Assembly (NCBI GenBank): GCA_964370795.1 | Contig: CAYJME010000203.1 | Coordinates: forward strand, 1-5,962 | DNA from: JAHFOW01 sp964370795 | GTDB lineage: Bacteria > Planctomycetota > Brocadiia > Brocadiales > Brocadiaceae | DNA: 5,962 nt | Direction: 5' to 3' | In this document: one piece after another, positions 4,795-5,962 of the stretch | How the letters are laid out: every line of letters begins with the position of its first letter | Numbering within the stretch: the stretch's first letter is position 1 | Notes under the pieces: generated by a model | Seen by the model: the letters and a program-made list of their open reading frames with translations, nothing else | Told to the model about the DNA's origin: nothing | The model's database searches: none | Translations under genes and position numbers: made by a program

Positions 4795-5962
4795 GTGAAG
4801 TTTATTTATTTTTTTGTTTTATCAACCATATTCGCCTTAACACTGCATTACCCTATCCAGGCAAAGGAGATTAAAAAAGACACTCCAACAATTCCTCAAG
4901 AAAAAAACTCTTCATCAAAAACAACGAAAGATACCACCCCTGTTTCATACAAAAACAAGCTTTGCCCCGATTGTAACAGAATATACCCGGGAGATGTTAG
5001 TTTTTGCAGTGTCGATGGCAAGCAACTCATTGAATACACAGAACAGGACCTTGTTTGTCCAACTTGCAAAGAGAAAGCCGCTCCCGGAGAAAAATTTTGC
5101 AAAAAGGACGGTACGCCATTAACAGCGCTAACGTCTCCAGATAAAAAGAACAATAAGCCTGATGTAAAAGTAAATATCGACCTTCCGCCTAACGCCACCC
5201 TGGAGGAAAAAATCAAGGCAGCCATGTATCATTACATGGAAGGAAATCGGCTACGTGAAGAAATGGGCGATATGGAAGCGGCCCTGGAAGAATACAAAAA
5301 GGCAGAGGTATTAAACCCGGAACTTCCACCCCTCCATTTTCACATGGGAGGAATTTATTGGAAACTGGGAAACCAACAGGAGGCGCTTGCCCATCTCGAT
5401 AAATGCAAAAAGTTACTGGAGGCACAGCCTGATGTCTTGAAGGCAGATGAAAATTATCAAAAAACCCTGGAAGATGTTAATGTATATATCAACAAATTAG
5501 AAAAAGGGTTAAACCAGGCAGACAAAAAACAACGTAAAGAAACAACCCTCGCTGAAAGAGACCTGAAGATGCAAAGGGCATTGGATGAAAACCGGGGAAA
5601 ATGGGGACACATGATACTGGTATCTGCCGGTAAATTTATTATGGGTTCGGGAGAAGACGAATTTATTAAGGAAGAAAGTCCTCAACATGAAGTTTATTTA
5701 GATGCATATTATATTGATAAATATGAAGTTACCAATGCACAATACTGGGAATTTTTTCAATATATTAAAAAGACAGGCGACCATAGCAAATGTCATCCCG
5801 GAGAACCAAAGGGAAAAGACCACACGCCAGGCACTCTGCACACGGGATGGGATTATCCCTATTATGATTACCCGGATTATCCCGTATGTCGTGTAGACTG
5901 GTATGATGCCTATGCCTATGCTGCATGGGCAGGAAAGCGGTTACCAACAGAGGCAGAATGGG
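4795..5962 (+). CDS. Exported zinc-ribbon / TPR / FGE-sulfatase-domain protein, 3' end outside window
   Basis: Open for 389 codons from GTG to the right edge, with no stop. Residues 1-23 are a signal peptide (hydrophobic core, probable cleavage after IQA). Two zinc-ribbon-like motifs follow: CPDC (57-60) with FCSVDG (70-75), and CPTC (88-91) with FCKKDG (101-106). In both the fourth Cys is replaced by Asp. Residues about 142-175 and 179-212 are two TPR-like repeats, then a charged, probably helical linker to about 270. From 273 an FGE-sulfatase (SUMF1/EgtB/PvdO superfamily) domain begins: KFIMGSG, DKYEVTNAQY (308-317) and WAGKRLPTEAEW (378-389). In this superfamily members make formylglycine in sulfatases, modify small molecules, or act as non-catalytic modules. 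The C-terminal region with the FGE active-site cysteines is cut off, so activity cannot be judged. The gene follows the upstream terminator by 55 bases. Confidence 0.9.
   Translation, partial: MKFIYFFVLSTIFALTLHYPIQAKEIKKDTPTIPQEKNSSSKTTKDTTPVSYKNKLCPDCNRIYPGDVSFCSVDGKQLIEYTEQDLVCPTCKEKAAPGEKFCKKDGTPLTALTSPDKKNNKPDVKVNIDLPPNATLEEKIKAAMYHYMEGNRLREEMGDMEAALEEYKKAEVLNPELPPLHFHMGGIYWKLGNQQEALAHLDKCKKLLEAQPDVLKADENYQKTLEDVNVYINKLEKGLNQADKKQRKETTLAERDLKMQRALDENRGKWGHMILVSAGKFIMGSGEDEFIKEESPQHEVYLDAYYIDKYEVTNAQYWEFFQYIKKTGDHSKCHPGEPKGKDHTPGTLHTGWDYPYYDYPDYPVCRVDWYDAYAYAAWAGKRLPTEAEW

Noticed and set aside
4896..5425. Minus-strand open frames opposite the FGE-like gene
   Set aside because: The plus-strand frame is open throughout with a signal peptide and ordered domains; the minus frames are shadows.

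Overview
The window looks like a chromosomal segment of a moderately AT-rich bacterium that respires through large c-type cytochromes. The best guess is an anammox planctomycete (Brocadiales: Brocadia, Jettenia or Kuenenia type). This is inferred from a short Aquifex-type aconitase, a membrane-anchored 11-haem cytochrome, a secreted zinc-ribbon/TPR/FGE-like protein and long repeat-rich spacers. Deltaproteobacteria or Nitrospirota remain possible. No rRNA, tRNA, CRISPR array, insertion sequence or phage gene is visible.

Layout: positions 1-529 hold no convincing gene. They contain palindromic, dispersed-repeat-like elements, an orphan CRP-type palindrome (142-157) and two hairpins that probably end the aconitase transcript. 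Two minus-strand genes follow, read right to left: the multihaem cytochrome (2574-3791) and then the aconitase (530-2458). A strong intrinsic terminator lies between them, so they are at least partly separate transcription units. A 333-base AT-rich divergent spacer (3792-4124) carries a near-consensus sigma-70 promoter reading rightwards. That promoter drives a small secreted protein of unknown function (4125-4670), closed by a clear terminator. The last gene starts with GTG at 4795 and runs off the right edge. It encodes an exported protein with two zinc-ribbon-like motifs, two TPR-like repeats, a charged helical linker and the N-terminal part of an FGE-sulfatase domain.

How the genes relate: the aconitase is a cytoplasmic TCA enzyme. 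The cytochrome is probably a quinol-linked electron conduit, with a NapC/NirT-like tetrahaem module fused to seven further haems. The two rightward genes both encode exported proteins, but nothing visible ties their functions together. The most unusual items are the 11-haem architecture and the export of a zinc-ribbon/TPR/FGE-like protein. I did not see a clear new multi-gene defence or mobile system.
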